Source of the DNA: Antrihabitans stalactiti
Lineage (GTDB): Bacteria; Actinomycetota; Actinomycetes; Mycobacteriales; Mycobacteriaceae
Assembly (NCBI RefSeq): GCF_012932915.1
Contig: NZ_VCQU01000010.1
Location: forward strand, 1 to 64,000
Direction of reading: 5' to 3'
DNA length: 64,000 nt
Shown here: positions 56,941 to 64,000 of the stretch, piece by piece
Position numbering within the stretch: position 1 is the stretch's first letter
How the letters are laid out: each line of letters starts with the position of its first letter
Notes under the pieces: model-generated
What the model was told of the DNA's origin: nothing
What the model saw: only the letters and a program-made list of their open reading frames with translations
Database searches by the model: none
Position numbers and translations under genes: made by a program

Positions 56941-58404
56941 ATGACGATCGGAAGTCGCGTTGTCATCTTGGGCGGCAGTGTCGCGGGGTTGTGCGCCGCA
57001 GGCGCCGTCGCATCGCACTTCGACGAGGTGATCGTGCTCGAGCGGGATTCGCTGCCGGCGGATGCGCAGCATCGTCGAGGCGTGCCGCAGAGCAAACACC
57101 CGCACTTCCTGTTGAACTCCGGTCGGCGCGCGATCGAGGTGTTGTTCCCGGGTTACGAGGCGGCACTCCTCGCGGCAGGCGGCCGCATGTTGAACCCCTC
57201 GCGGGACGCTGCGTATTGCGAGGCGGTCGGTTGGGCGCCGCGAAAATCGGGTTCTATGACGATGATCTACGGTTCGCGAATCCTGATCGAGCGAGTCTTG
57301 CGAGACATGGTGCGCAAGCTGGACAACGTGACGATCCGCGAGGACATCGTAGTTCGAGGGATCGAGACCTCGCAGAAGCTGGGCCGCGTCACTGGCGTCC
57401 GCTTCGTGGATGGCCAAGGCGAACAATCGATTTCGTCCGATCTGGTCATCGATGCGATGGGTAGAGGCTCGTCGGTCCCGGCGTGGCTGGCTGCGGCGGG
57501 CTGGCCGGAACCGCCGGTGCGTTCGCTCGACGCCAAAGTTGCCTATTCGTCGCTGTGGTACCAACTTCCGCCGGTCGAAGAGCGGCCCGACAGTTGGTGG
57601 TGGCAGCACTTGGCGATCATGCCCAACCAGGCCAAGGGCGAACATCCCGAGGAATTCGACTATTTGGTCAACTTCTTCCCGATCGAGGGTGACCGCGCAA
57701 TCGCGTGCATGGGCGCCTGGGGCTTGGAGTTGCCGAAGAAGACCGACACGTTTCTCGAAGCGGCACAACGGATCCGCACCCCGGTGTTCGCGGCCGCGAT
57801 GCAGAAATGTGAACAGCTCTCCGAGGTGCACCTCACGCGCTCGACCGGCAACAAGTGGCGCCGGTACGACTTGGTGGACAATCCGCCACTCGGCCTGATC
57901 GCGATCGGCGATTCGATCTGCGCGTTCAACCCGTTCTATGGCCAGGGGATGAGTTCGGCCGCGCGGTCGGCGCTCATCTTGGCCGAGCAACTGAGTGGCA
58001 CCCGACAGCTCGACCGGTCCTTCCTTCACCGCTTTCTCGAGGAGCAACGTAAGTCGCTGCGCGTGCCGTGGATGCTCGCGATCGCCCGCGACCAAGGGTA
58101 CGAACACGCGACCGGCACCGAGATTGCGTCACCGCTGCGGCGCAAAGTCTCCGCGGCGATGGTGTGGCCGGTATTCAACCTCATCACGGCCGCCGGACGC
58201 GAGGACGACGTCGTCGAAGATCATTTCGCTCGCGTCTTCAATCTCGACGAGTCGATGATGGAGATGGCCAGGAACCCGCGCGTGCTCGCCGGTCTTCTGC
58301 GCTACAAGGTCAAGCTGATGCTCGGACGGCAGAAGATGCCGAGGAGCTTCGACCTGCAGCTCGATCCACCTGCGACGGACTACACCTTGAGTGCGTCGGC
58401 ATGA
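56941..58404 (+). CDS. FAD-dependent oxidoreductase/epoxidase-like protein
   Basis: This is a 487-aa flavoprotein. It has the N-terminal Rossmann motif VVILGGSVAGLCAAGAVASHF (about 8-28), an ERDSLP acidic end, and the mid-region IAIGDSICAFNPFYGQGMSSAARSAL (about 320-345), which is the FAD-ribityl GD motif. It resembles geranylgeranyl-reductase/epoxidase-like monooxygenases of the UbiH-PHBH superfamily; the substrate is unknown. The start is ATG 56941 with a GGAAGGCGG Shine-Dalgarno. The stop overlaps the next gene by 4 bp (ATGA). A KstR-type box lies 108 bp upstream. Confidence 0.82.
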   Translation: MTIGSRVVILGGSVAGLCAAGAVASHFDEVIVLERDSLPADAQHRRGVPQSKHPHFLLNSGRRAIEVLFPGYEAALLAAGGRMLNPSRDAAYCEAVGWAPRKSGSMTMIYGSRILIERVLRDMVRKLDNVTIREDIVVRGIETSQKLGRVTGVRFVDGQGEQSISSDLVIDAMGRGSSVPAWLAAAGWPEPPVRSLDAKVAYSSLWYQLPPVEERPDSWWWQHLAIMPNQAKGEHPEEFDYLVNFFPIEGDRAIACMGAWGLELPKKTDTFLEAAQRIRTPVFAAAMQKCEQLSEVHLTRSTGNKWRRYDLVDNPPLGLIAIGDSICAFNPFYGQGMSSAARSALILAEQLSGTRQLDRSFLHRFLEEQRKSLRVPWMLAIARDQGYEHATGTEIASPLRRKVSAAMVWPVFNLITAAGREDDVVEDHFARVFNLDESMMEMARNPRVLAGLLRYKVKLMLGRQKMPRSFDLQLDPPATDYTLSASA

Positions 58405-59519
58405 CAGCGACGTGTGACGCCGCGGCAGAGCGCATTACGGCGTCGTTGGGCTTCTCCTGCCATGACGTGAACCCGGTGCTCACGGTCCGGAATCCCGCCG
58501 ATCTGGCGAACTGGACGATGCCGGTGCTCGAGGTGCTGATCATCGGTGGTGCGATATTCGCGTTGGTTCATGCGCTGCGACGGCTGCGTCGTGACGGAGA
58601 TCCGACGAATCTCGCGCTGTGGTTCGCATCGCTGGTGTACCTGTTCGTCGTCGAACCGCCGTTGTACTTCCCGGAGTGGTTCGGCCTGGAGGACCAATTC
58701 GGGTTCATTTTTGCGCACAACGTATTCACGGTGCAGTTCATGTACGACCGGCTCCCGCTCTACATCGTGGCGATCTATCCGGTGCTCAGCCAGCTTGCCT
58801 ACGAGCTGGTTCGGGTGCTCGGCGTCTTCGCCCGCAGGGGCGCCTTCGTCGGCGCGGTCTGCGTGGCGTTGGTGTGCCAAGTGTTCTACGAGGTCTTCGA
58901 TCAGCTCGGTCCGCAGCTGAAGTGGTGGGCGTGGAACCTCGACAACAAGGTGAACCATCCGCTCATGGCGGCTGTCCCGATGAACAGCGTCGTGTTGTTC
59001 GCATCGGTGTCGTTCGGCGCGATCACGTTTCTGGTCGTGAAGCTGGTCGGCCAGCCGGTCTGGCGCGGCAGGCGCTTGCCGGCGTGGTCGCTGGTTCTGC
59101 GCATCGTGATTGCGGGCGCATTGGCGCCGCTGGCGATGCCGATCGCCGGATTGCCCACCGCCCCATTCGGCGGCGACGATCCCAACACGACTGGTCAAGC
59201 GATCGTGCTGGCCATCGAGCTGGCGTTGTTGTGGGTGGTCGGCGGGACGATTTTGGTCCGGCAGTGGCTGGACCAGCCTGTTCCCACCGAATCGGAACCG
59301 GTCGACGCGTTCGTGCGGATCTATCCGGCCGTGTACCTCGTTGTTCTCGGCATTCTGTGGGTAAGCGCGTTGCCGGCGTTCATCGGGGCTCGTGACGGCA
59401 TCACCCTCGACGGCACACCGATCGGCAACGGGCCGTACACGTTGTTGTGTTTCGTCGCATCCGTTGCGTGCGTCGCTGTAGCCCTGTTCCCTCGACGTCG
59501 TGCGATGATCCCGGCGTGA
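58401..59519 (+). CDS. Polytopic membrane protein of unknown function
   Basis: This is a 372-aa protein with roughly nine to ten membrane helices, first at about 40-62. Aromatic loops include YLFVVEPPLYFPEWFGLEDQ and FIFAHNVFTVQFMYDRLPLY; acidic and tyrosine residues there may bind a metal or hydrophobic ligand. I do not recognise the family. Translation is coupled both ways: ATGA with the FAD gene before it and GTGA with the TetR gene after it. This suggests that it works with the FAD protein on the same compound. The start ATG 58401 is fixed by the overlap. Confidence 0.72.
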   Translation: MTATCDAAAERITASLGFSCHDVNPVLTVRNPADLANWTMPVLEVLIIGGAIFALVHALRRLRRDGDPTNLALWFASLVYLFVVEPPLYFPEWFGLEDQFGFIFAHNVFTVQFMYDRLPLYIVAIYPVLSQLAYELVRVLGVFARRGAFVGAVCVALVCQVFYEVFDQLGPQLKWWAWNLDNKVNHPLMAAVPMNSVVLFASVSFGAITFLVVKLVGQPVWRGRRLPAWSLVLRIVIAGALAPLAMPIAGLPTAPFGGDDPNTTGQAIVLAIELALLWVVGGTILVRQWLDQPVPTESEPVDAFVRIYPAVYLVVLGILWVSALPAFIGARDGITLDGTPIGNGPYTLLCFVASVACVAVALFPRRRAMIPA

Positions 59520-60121
59520 GAACTCGCGGCTGGAACGGCGACCTGCCCCGAGACGAGGACGATGCGCGCAAACGCATCGTCGACGCAGCCACGCGTTGCG
59601 TCGATCGACTCGGACCGACGAAGGTGAACATCGCTGCCGTTGCGACCGAGTTGGGGATCACTCGTCAAACGGTGTACCGATACTTTCCTGGTTTGCCGGA
59701 CTTGCTCGCAGCTGTCGCGGAAGCGGGCACCGAGCAGTTTCTGGCGCGGATGGAGGCGCATCTCGCCCACGTCACGAGCGCCGAGGAGGCCGTTGCCGAG
59801 TCGATTGTGTTCTCGTTGAACGCGATTCCGACCGAGCCCTACATCGGTCTGCTGATCCAGGCGGGGGAGAACGAGGTCTTCAGCCGAGGAGTGACGTCGT
59901 CGCAGGCGATGTCGTACGGCGCGCAAATGTTGGGCCGTATGCCTGTCGATTGGGATTCGATCGGGGTCCGCGGGGGAGACCTCGAGTCGCTCGCCGAGAT
60001 CATCATGCGACTCATGGTGTCGTTTCTCGAGTATCCCGCCGACCCGCCTCGCTCCGACGACGAGGTCCGGACGTTGGTTCGGCGGTGGCTCGGTCCCGCG
60101 CTAGTACACCGATCGGTTTAA
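59516..60121 (+). CDS. TetR-family regulator, third gene of the FAD-membrane operon
   Basis: This 201-aa repressor has an N-terminal HTH (about 15-65): RKRIVDAATRCVDRLGPTKV and ELGITRQTVYRYFPGLPDLL. The C-terminal ligand domain has no further recognisable signature. The start is GTG 59516, overlapping the membrane-protein stop (GTGA). It is probably an autoregulator of its own operon, with the inverted repeat at 56898-56926 as candidate site. The next TetR gene starts 14 bp downstream. Confidence 0.85.
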   Translation: MRTRGWNGDLPRDEDDARKRIVDAATRCVDRLGPTKVNIAAVATELGITRQTVYRYFPGLPDLLAAVAEAGTEQFLARMEAHLAHVTSAEEAVAESIVFSLNAIPTEPYIGLLIQAGENEVFSRGVTSSQAMSYGAQMLGRMPVDWDSIGVRGGDLESLAEIIMRLMVSFLEYPADPPRSDDEVRTLVRRWLGPALVHRSV

Positions 60122-60135
60122 TCGAAGGTAAAGTG

Positions 60136-60711
60136 GTGCAGGTGGCGGCACGAGACAGACTTATTCAAAGCACGATCGACCTCGTGCGACGAAACGGCGT
60201 CGCGGGAACCGGGGTCGCGCAGCTGCTGGAAAACAGCGGGATCTCGAGGCGGACCATCTACCTCAATTTCCCGGGCGGGAAGTCCGAACTCGTTGCCGAG
60301 GCAACCCGGGTCGCCGGGCGAGCCATGTCGACCTTCGTCGAGAGTGTCGCGAATCCCAGCGCCGACGATGCGCTCGCCGCATTCGTCGAGTGGTGGAAGC
60401 AGTTCGTCCTTGCCAGCGACTTCACTGCCGGATGCCCGATTGTCGCTGCCGCGCTCGGCAGGTCCGAATCGGCCGAGGCCGCCGACGCTGCCGGCGAAGT
60501 GTTCACAGACTGGGAGCAGATTCTCGCGGCCCGGCTGGAGCGCGAGGACGTCGAGGCGGACACTGCAAAGTCCCTTGCCACGACGATCATTTCCGCAATC
60601 GAGGGTGCAGTGGTCGTGTCGCTTGCTACCCATTCGACCGCGCCGCTCGAACGCACCAGCCGGCATATGGCCGAGCTCGTCGCACTCCACGCGCCGGTCA
60701 AGCGCGACTGA
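60136..60711 (+). CDS. TetR-family regulator (LmrA/YxaF-like)
   Basis: This is a 191-aa protein. It has an N-terminal HTH (RDRLIQSTIDLVRRNGVAG and ENSGISRRTIYLNFPGGKSEL) and a C-terminal domain with FTAGCPIVAAALGRSE, the pattern of the LmrA/YxaF-like TetR group (TetR_C_33), which often controls drug exporters. An MFS exporter lies on the opposite strand and overlaps its 3' end by 14 bp. The start was placed at GTG 60136 behind GAAGG; GTG 60133 and 60142 are alternatives. Confidence 0.82.
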   Translation: MQVAARDRLIQSTIDLVRRNGVAGTGVAQLLENSGISRRTIYLNFPGGKSELVAEATRVAGRAMSTFVESVANPSADDALAAFVEWWKQFVLASDFTAGCPIVAAALGRSESAEAADAAGEVFTDWEQILAARLEREDVEADTAKSLATTIISAIEGAVVVSLATHSTAPLERTSRHMAELVALHAPVKRD

Positions 60712-62095
60712 GTGCGGCCCTCATGGCCGGGAATACCCCGACCACTGCGGCGACTGCGAATGTGAACAGCAGCAGGTGAGCCGAATTCACAACGTCGGCA
60801 CCGAGATTGACGAGAACCCCGGCGAGCGCGGCACTGAACGCGCTGGCGATGATGAAGACGGTGTTGATGCCTGACGCTGCTTTCGCGCCTTCTTCCTCAC
60901 TGCCGCTAGTGCCGAGCGCGGTGACCGTGAGGTGCGGGAAGGCGATTCCGATGCCGCTGCCTGCGGCGAACAGTGCGAAGAACCAGCCGATGATCATCCA
61001 CATGCCCGGCGTCGTCACGGTGAGTGCGCCGTAGAACACGAGACCCACTCCTAGGACGAGCGGTCCAGCGGTGGTCAAGCGGCGCACTGTGTTCCGGCTG
61101 GTCGCGGTCGCGCTGACTATCTGTGACAACGACCAACCGAGCGATAGCGAGGCACCGAGGAAGCCTGCCGTGAGTGGTGCGAGCCCACCGATCTCCTGGC
61201 CGAAGAAAGGAATGAACGCCTCGATGCCGATCCCGAACGCGAGCCCGCCGACGGTGAGGTACACCCACGGCAACCTCGACCCACGCTGAAACGTCACGGC
61301 AGGCAACACGGCACCGTGCGCGCGACGGTCGTGGTCGATGAACCATACGGCGGTCAAGATCCCTACTGCGATGGTCGCAATCGTCCAGAAGCCATGGGGG
61401 ACAATGCTTGCGACGCTCACCGATGCGACCGCGACGGTCAGGAGGAACAGCGAACCGGCGGGGACCGCGCCCGTCGGCTGCGCTTTCGTCGTCCGCGGAA
61501 TGACCCGCACCGTGAGTAGGATCAGAATGGCGGACGTCGCAACGAGAAGGCCGAATGCGCCACGCCAGGAATCGAATTGAGCGAACAAGCCACCGGTGAG
61601 CGGTCCGAGGACGTTGCCGACACCCCACATCGCCGACAGCAGTGCGGCCCCGCGCGCCCAAAGCCGTTGGGGGAGAGCGCGCTGAATCAGCGCGTAACCA
61701 AGGCCGGCAAGCAGACCGCCGCCAAGGCCTTGCACGGCACGACCGGCCAGTAGCGCAAACATGTTGGGGCTCAACGCGGAGATCAACGATCCTGCGGCGA
61801 AAAGGCCGAAGGCGCTGACGTAGGCCGTCACCGAGCCGTACTTGGTGAGAATGCGGCTGACCAGCATGGCCGTGATGATCGAGGCGACGAGAAATGACGT
61901 CATCGTCCACGCGTAGTACTGCTCGCCGCCGATATCGCCGACGATGGTGGGCAGCAGGCTCGTGGTGATGTACACGTTGCTCGCTTCGAGCAGCACGCCA
62001 CCGGCGAGCACCGCGGCGACCGGCGCATATTTGCCGGTGACGAGTTCGCCCCACGTACCCGAATGCTCTGCTGCGTCAAGCGTCGTCTGCGTCAT
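60698..62095 (-). CDS. MFS exporter under SoxR control
   Basis: This 465-aa transporter has 12-14 helices. Its N-terminal half contains the MFS repeat AGRAVQGLGGGLLAGLGYAL and GVGNVLGPLTGGLFAQF (antiporter motif C). It is likely a proton-driven exporter of a redox-active compound or drug. A SoxR box lies 17 bp upstream of ATG 62095, between a TTGACC and TAGCGT promoter with 19-bp spacer, and soxR is the gene just upstream on the same strand. It overlaps the convergent TetR gene by 14 bp. The start at MTQTTLDAAEHSG is supported by the promoter position. Confidence 0.88.
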   Translation of the reverse strand: MTQTTLDAAEHSGTWGELVTGKYAPVAAVLAGGVLLEASNVYITTSLLPTIVGDIGGEQYYAWTMTSFLVASIITAMLVSRILTKYGSVTAYVSAFGLFAAGSLISALSPNMFALLAGRAVQGLGGGLLAGLGYALIQRALPQRLWARGAALLSAMWGVGNVLGPLTGGLFAQFDSWRGAFGLLVATSAILILLTVRVIPRTTKAQPTGAVPAGSLFLLTVAVASVSVASIVPHGFWTIATIAVGILTAVWFIDHDRRAHGAVLPAVTFQRGSRLPWVYLTVGGLAFGIGIEAFIPFFGQEIGGLAPLTAGFLGASLSLGWSLSQIVSATATSRNTVRRLTTAGPLVLGVGLVFYGALTVTTPGMWMIIGWFFALFAAGSGIGIAFPHLTVTALGTSGSEEEGAKAASGINTVFIIASAFSAALAGVLVNLGADVVNSAHLLLFTFAVAAVVGVFPAMRAALSRA

Positions 62096-62111
62096 ACCAG
62101 CGACGCTAAGT

Positions 62112-62129
62112 CCTCGAGTTGACTTGAGG
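62112..62129 (-). promoter_or_regulatory. SoxR box within the MFS promoter
   Basis: CCTCGAGTTGACTTGAGG differs at only two positions from the SoxR consensus CCTCAAGTTAACTTGAGG. On the minus strand it lies between TTGACC (-35) and TAGCGT (-10) with a 19-bp spacer, the elongated spacing used by MerR-type activators. The predicted start point coincides with ATG 62095 (leaderless). Oxidised SoxR should activate the MFS gene. Confidence 0.85.
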
Positions 62130-62141
62130 TCAAGGGGTTTG

Positions 62142-62612
62142 TCACTCGACACGATGCGCACCTGGACCTTGTTCGCCGAGTTGGTCCTCCGGGTTGAGCA
62201 AGCGGCACGCCTTCATCGACAGGCATCCGCAGCCGATGCAACCGACGAGTTCTGCTTCCAGCGACTCGATTGTGCGCCGCCGTTCTTCGAGGGTTGTCTT
62301 CCACGCCCGCGAGATTCGTTGCCATTCGCGGCGAGTGGGCATGCGGTCCATCGGTAACGGCGCGAGCAAGTCGCTCACCGTGGTGAGGGGAATGCCGAGC
62401 CGTTTTGCGATGACGACGAGACTGACTCGCCTGATCATGTGCCGCGGGAAACGGCGTTGATTCGTCGACGTCCGTTGGGCGGCGATCAAGCCGAGACTCT
62501 CGTAGTAGTGCAGCGCAGACACCGCGACGCCAGTGCGTCTGGAGACTTCGCCCACCGACAGCAGGTCGTCGGGATCGAGATCGGTATCGTCGTGCACGTG
62601 CGCCGTGCTCAT
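62142..62612 (-). CDS. soxR: Redox-sensitive MerR-family activator SoxR
   Basis: This is a 156-aa protein. It has an N-terminal MerR HTH (SVGEVSRRTGVAVSALHYYESLGL, about 19-42), a dimerisation helix and the [2Fe-2S] motif CIGCGCLSMKAC (Cys125, Cys128, Cys130 and Cys136) characteristic of SoxR. In actinobacteria SoxR senses redox-cycling antibiotics rather than superoxide and activates transporters and oxidoreductases, which fits the MFS gene 46 bp downstream. No soxS is seen. The start is ATG 62612. It diverges from the last MFS gene by about 50 bp. Confidence 0.95.
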   Translation of the reverse strand: MSTAHVHDDTDLDPDDLLSVGEVSRRTGVAVSALHYYESLGLIAAQRTSTNQRRFPRHMIRRVSLVVIAKRLGIPLTTVSDLLAPLPMDRMPTRREWQRISRAWKTTLEERRRTIESLEAELVGCIGCGCLSMKACRLLNPEDQLGEQGPGAHRVE

Positions 62613-62661
62613 ACATCGACGGTAGCGAACGAGACCGACATTCCGGGGTTCCTACACTGAG

Positions 62662-63969
62662 GTGGTGACCGAGCCTGCGGAACGGCGACTGAACCAGGCA
62701 ATCGGCATCTGGATTGTCGGGGTCCTCGTCTACCTGCTGGCGGTGTTCCACCGATCCTCGCTCGCTGTTGCGGGATTAGCCGCGACCGATCGGTTCGATA
62801 TCAACGCCGCTCAACTCGCGACGTTCACCATGCTGCAGTTGCTGGTCTACGCGCTGATGCAAATTCCGGTCGGCCTTTTGGTCGACCGATTCGGTCCGCG
62901 CAACGTGCTGCTCGTGGGAGCTGTGCTGCTCACGCTGGCGCAGACCGGTTTCGCCTTCGCCGACAGCTACATTCCTGCACTGGTCGCGCGAGTGTTCGTG
63001 GGCATGGGCGATGCGATGACGTTCATTTGCGTTCTGCGGCTGGTCAATTCGTGGTTCGGTCCGCGTCGGATTCCGCTGGTCACGCAGCTGACCGGCGTCA
63101 TCGGCCAGGCTGGCGCGATCATCGCGGCCATCCCGATGACGTTCGCGCTCGGTCATCTGGGCTGGACCAAGGCGTATCTGTTCGCGGCGTCGCTCGGCAT
63201 CGTGCTCATCATCGCGCTGCTCGTCGTCGTCCATGACGCGCCAGGGTCGCGGTCGTTGCGCGGTCCGTCGCTGACACCGGCCGAAATTCGCCGCAGTCTC
63301 GCAATGTCGTGGGAGCACCCGGGAACTCGGCTGGGATTCTGGATGCACTTCTCGACCCAGTTCAGCGCAACGACCCTCGGTTTGCTGTGGGGCTATCCGT
63401 TCTTCGTCCGCGGGGAAGGCACGAGCAAAGAGGTCGCGGGTCTGCTGCTGACCATCATGGTGGTGGCAGTGATCAGCGCGGGACCGGTCCTGGGCTGGCG
63501 GATCACTGTCCGGCCGTGGCATCGGTCGACGATCGTGCTCGGCATCGTGTCCGCGATCGTCGTCGTATGGACGGTCGTCTTGTCGTGGCCAGGCAACGCG
63601 CCGCTGTGGCTGCTTGTTCTCCTCGTGGTGGTCACCGGAGTCGGCGGTCCGGCGTCGATGATCGGCTTCGATCTGGGGCGGACGTCGAATCCACCCAACC
63701 GCCTGGCCAGCGCGACCGGAATCATCAATCAGGGCGGCTTCTACGCCAGTCTTGTGTTGGTGATTGCGATCGGGCTGATCCTCGACTGGCGAACACCGGG
63801 TGCGAGTACCGAATACTCGCCCAACGCATTTCGCTGGGCGATGAGCTTCCAGTACGTCCTGTGGTCGCTCGGGCTCGTCCAAATCTGGCGTTACCGCATC
63901 AAAGCCCGAGCGCGGCTGAAGAGCGAGGATCCGGACCTGTGGGCGGAATTGTCGCGCGGCAATTCTTGA
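62662..63969 (+). CDS. MFS transporter
   Basis: This 435-aa transporter has 12 predicted helices. A conserved loop LVDRFGPRNVLLVGAVLL (motif A-like) follows helix 2, and GLLWGYPFFVRGEG lies in the second half. Substrate specificity is not visible. The start is GTG 62662, with GTG 62665 as alternative; a TACACT -10-like box at 62653-62658 puts the expected start point on the second GTG, so the mRNA may be leaderless. It is divergent from soxR, so the intergenic region could be shared for regulation, though no second SoxR box was seen there. Confidence 0.87.
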   Translation: MVTEPAERRLNQAIGIWIVGVLVYLLAVFHRSSLAVAGLAATDRFDINAAQLATFTMLQLLVYALMQIPVGLLVDRFGPRNVLLVGAVLLTLAQTGFAFADSYIPALVARVFVGMGDAMTFICVLRLVNSWFGPRRIPLVTQLTGVIGQAGAIIAAIPMTFALGHLGWTKAYLFAASLGIVLIIALLVVVHDAPGSRSLRGPSLTPAEIRRSLAMSWEHPGTRLGFWMHFSTQFSATTLGLLWGYPFFVRGEGTSKEVAGLLLTIMVVAVISAGPVLGWRITVRPWHRSTIVLGIVSAIVVVWTVVLSWPGNAPLWLLVLLVVVTGVGGPASMIGFDLGRTSNPPNRLASATGIINQGGFYASLVLVIAIGLILDWRTPGASTEYSPNAFRWAMSFQYVLWSLGLVQIWRYRIKARARLKSEDPDLWAELSRGNS

Positions 63970-64000
63970 CGTTGCGCGCTAGCTCCGGGATGCGGCCGCC

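Noticed and set aside
62776-63882. 368-codon minus-strand frame over the last MFS gene
   Set aside because: Antisense shadow with no recognisable domain.
63970-64000. Minus-strand gene ending at TAG 63982-63980
   Set aside because: Only a handful of codons are inside the window; too little to support a call.
1-64000. CRISPR arrays, prophage, rRNA and tRNA genes
   Set aside because: No regularly spaced direct repeats, phage structural genes or RNA-gene signatures were seen on reading both strands.

Overview
The window is a high-GC actinobacterial chromosome segment. Its gene content points to a mycolic-acid-producing member of the Mycobacteriales (Nocardia/Rhodococcus-like Nocardiaceae). The evidence is a secreted antigen-85-type mycolyltransferase (29636-30592), a DUF5313 membrane protein, an HbhA-like protein, a DUF222-HNH (13E12-type) nuclease, GAF-ANTAR regulators, paired YceI proteins and a KstR-type operator. 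No rRNA, tRNA, CRISPR array or prophage was recognised. One insertion-sequence end lies at the extreme left edge.

Layout. 1-8.5 kb: the last 34 codons of an IS110-type transposase abut the 3' end of a type-B DyP peroxidase that carries an encapsulin-targeting tail. Then come a patatin lipase, two convergent class III nucleotide cyclases, a DUF5313 protein, a ROK kinase, two GAF-ANTAR regulators and a split-barrel flavoprotein. 8.5-12.3 kb: DUF222-HNH nuclease with a leaderless promoter, an isoprenylcysteine-methyltransferase-like protein, small proteins and an HbhA-like protein. 12.5-19.5 kb: ohrR-ohr peroxide defence, then xdhC and a mobA-like gene facing a molybdenum hydroxylase operon (ABM-domain membrane protein, FAD subunit, fused 2Fe-2S/Moco subunit). 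19.7-25 kb: two FAD enzymes behind a large ATPase-LuxR regulator. 25-30.6 kb: two YceI proteins, an MmyB-type regulator, an acyltransferase, a Tat-exported Rieske protein, a TfoX-N protein and the mycolyltransferase. 30.6-40.7 kb: ClC channel, an orphan CbtB, an NAD(P)-binding protein, LuxR and metallo-beta-lactamase proteins, an uncharacterised helical protein, a secreted beta-lactamase-like protein, an HD-GYP-LuxR protein and an amidase.

40.8-56.8 kb: after an MFS exporter, fourteen kilobases are almost entirely on the minus strand. They hold an acetate module (acs, ActP-like symporter, DUF485, second symporter, small membrane protein, LytTR regulator and LytS-like kinase). Upstream of it lies a compact uncharacterised block: DUF445, GGDEF-EAL, a helical protein paralogous to the one at 35.9 kb, DUF445 and an Abi-alpha-like protein. 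A perfect KstR-type box sits 18 bp upstream of the first DUF445 start.

56.9-64 kb: a translationally coupled three-gene operon (FAD oxidoreductase, polytopic membrane protein, TetR) with an inverted repeat at its promoter, a second TetR, an MFS exporter behind a canonical SoxR box with soxR upstream, and a last MFS transporter.

The best candidates for something new are the KstR-linked DUF445/helical/Abi-alpha block, the FAD-membrane-TetR operon, a family of five 40-bp palindromic repeats that bracket two gene segments, and the IS110 insertion at the cargo-loading tail of the DyP gene. Starts were chosen from Shine-Dalgarno spacing, 4-bp stop/start overlaps and family lengths. Several long open frames extend far upstream of the real start and were trimmed.
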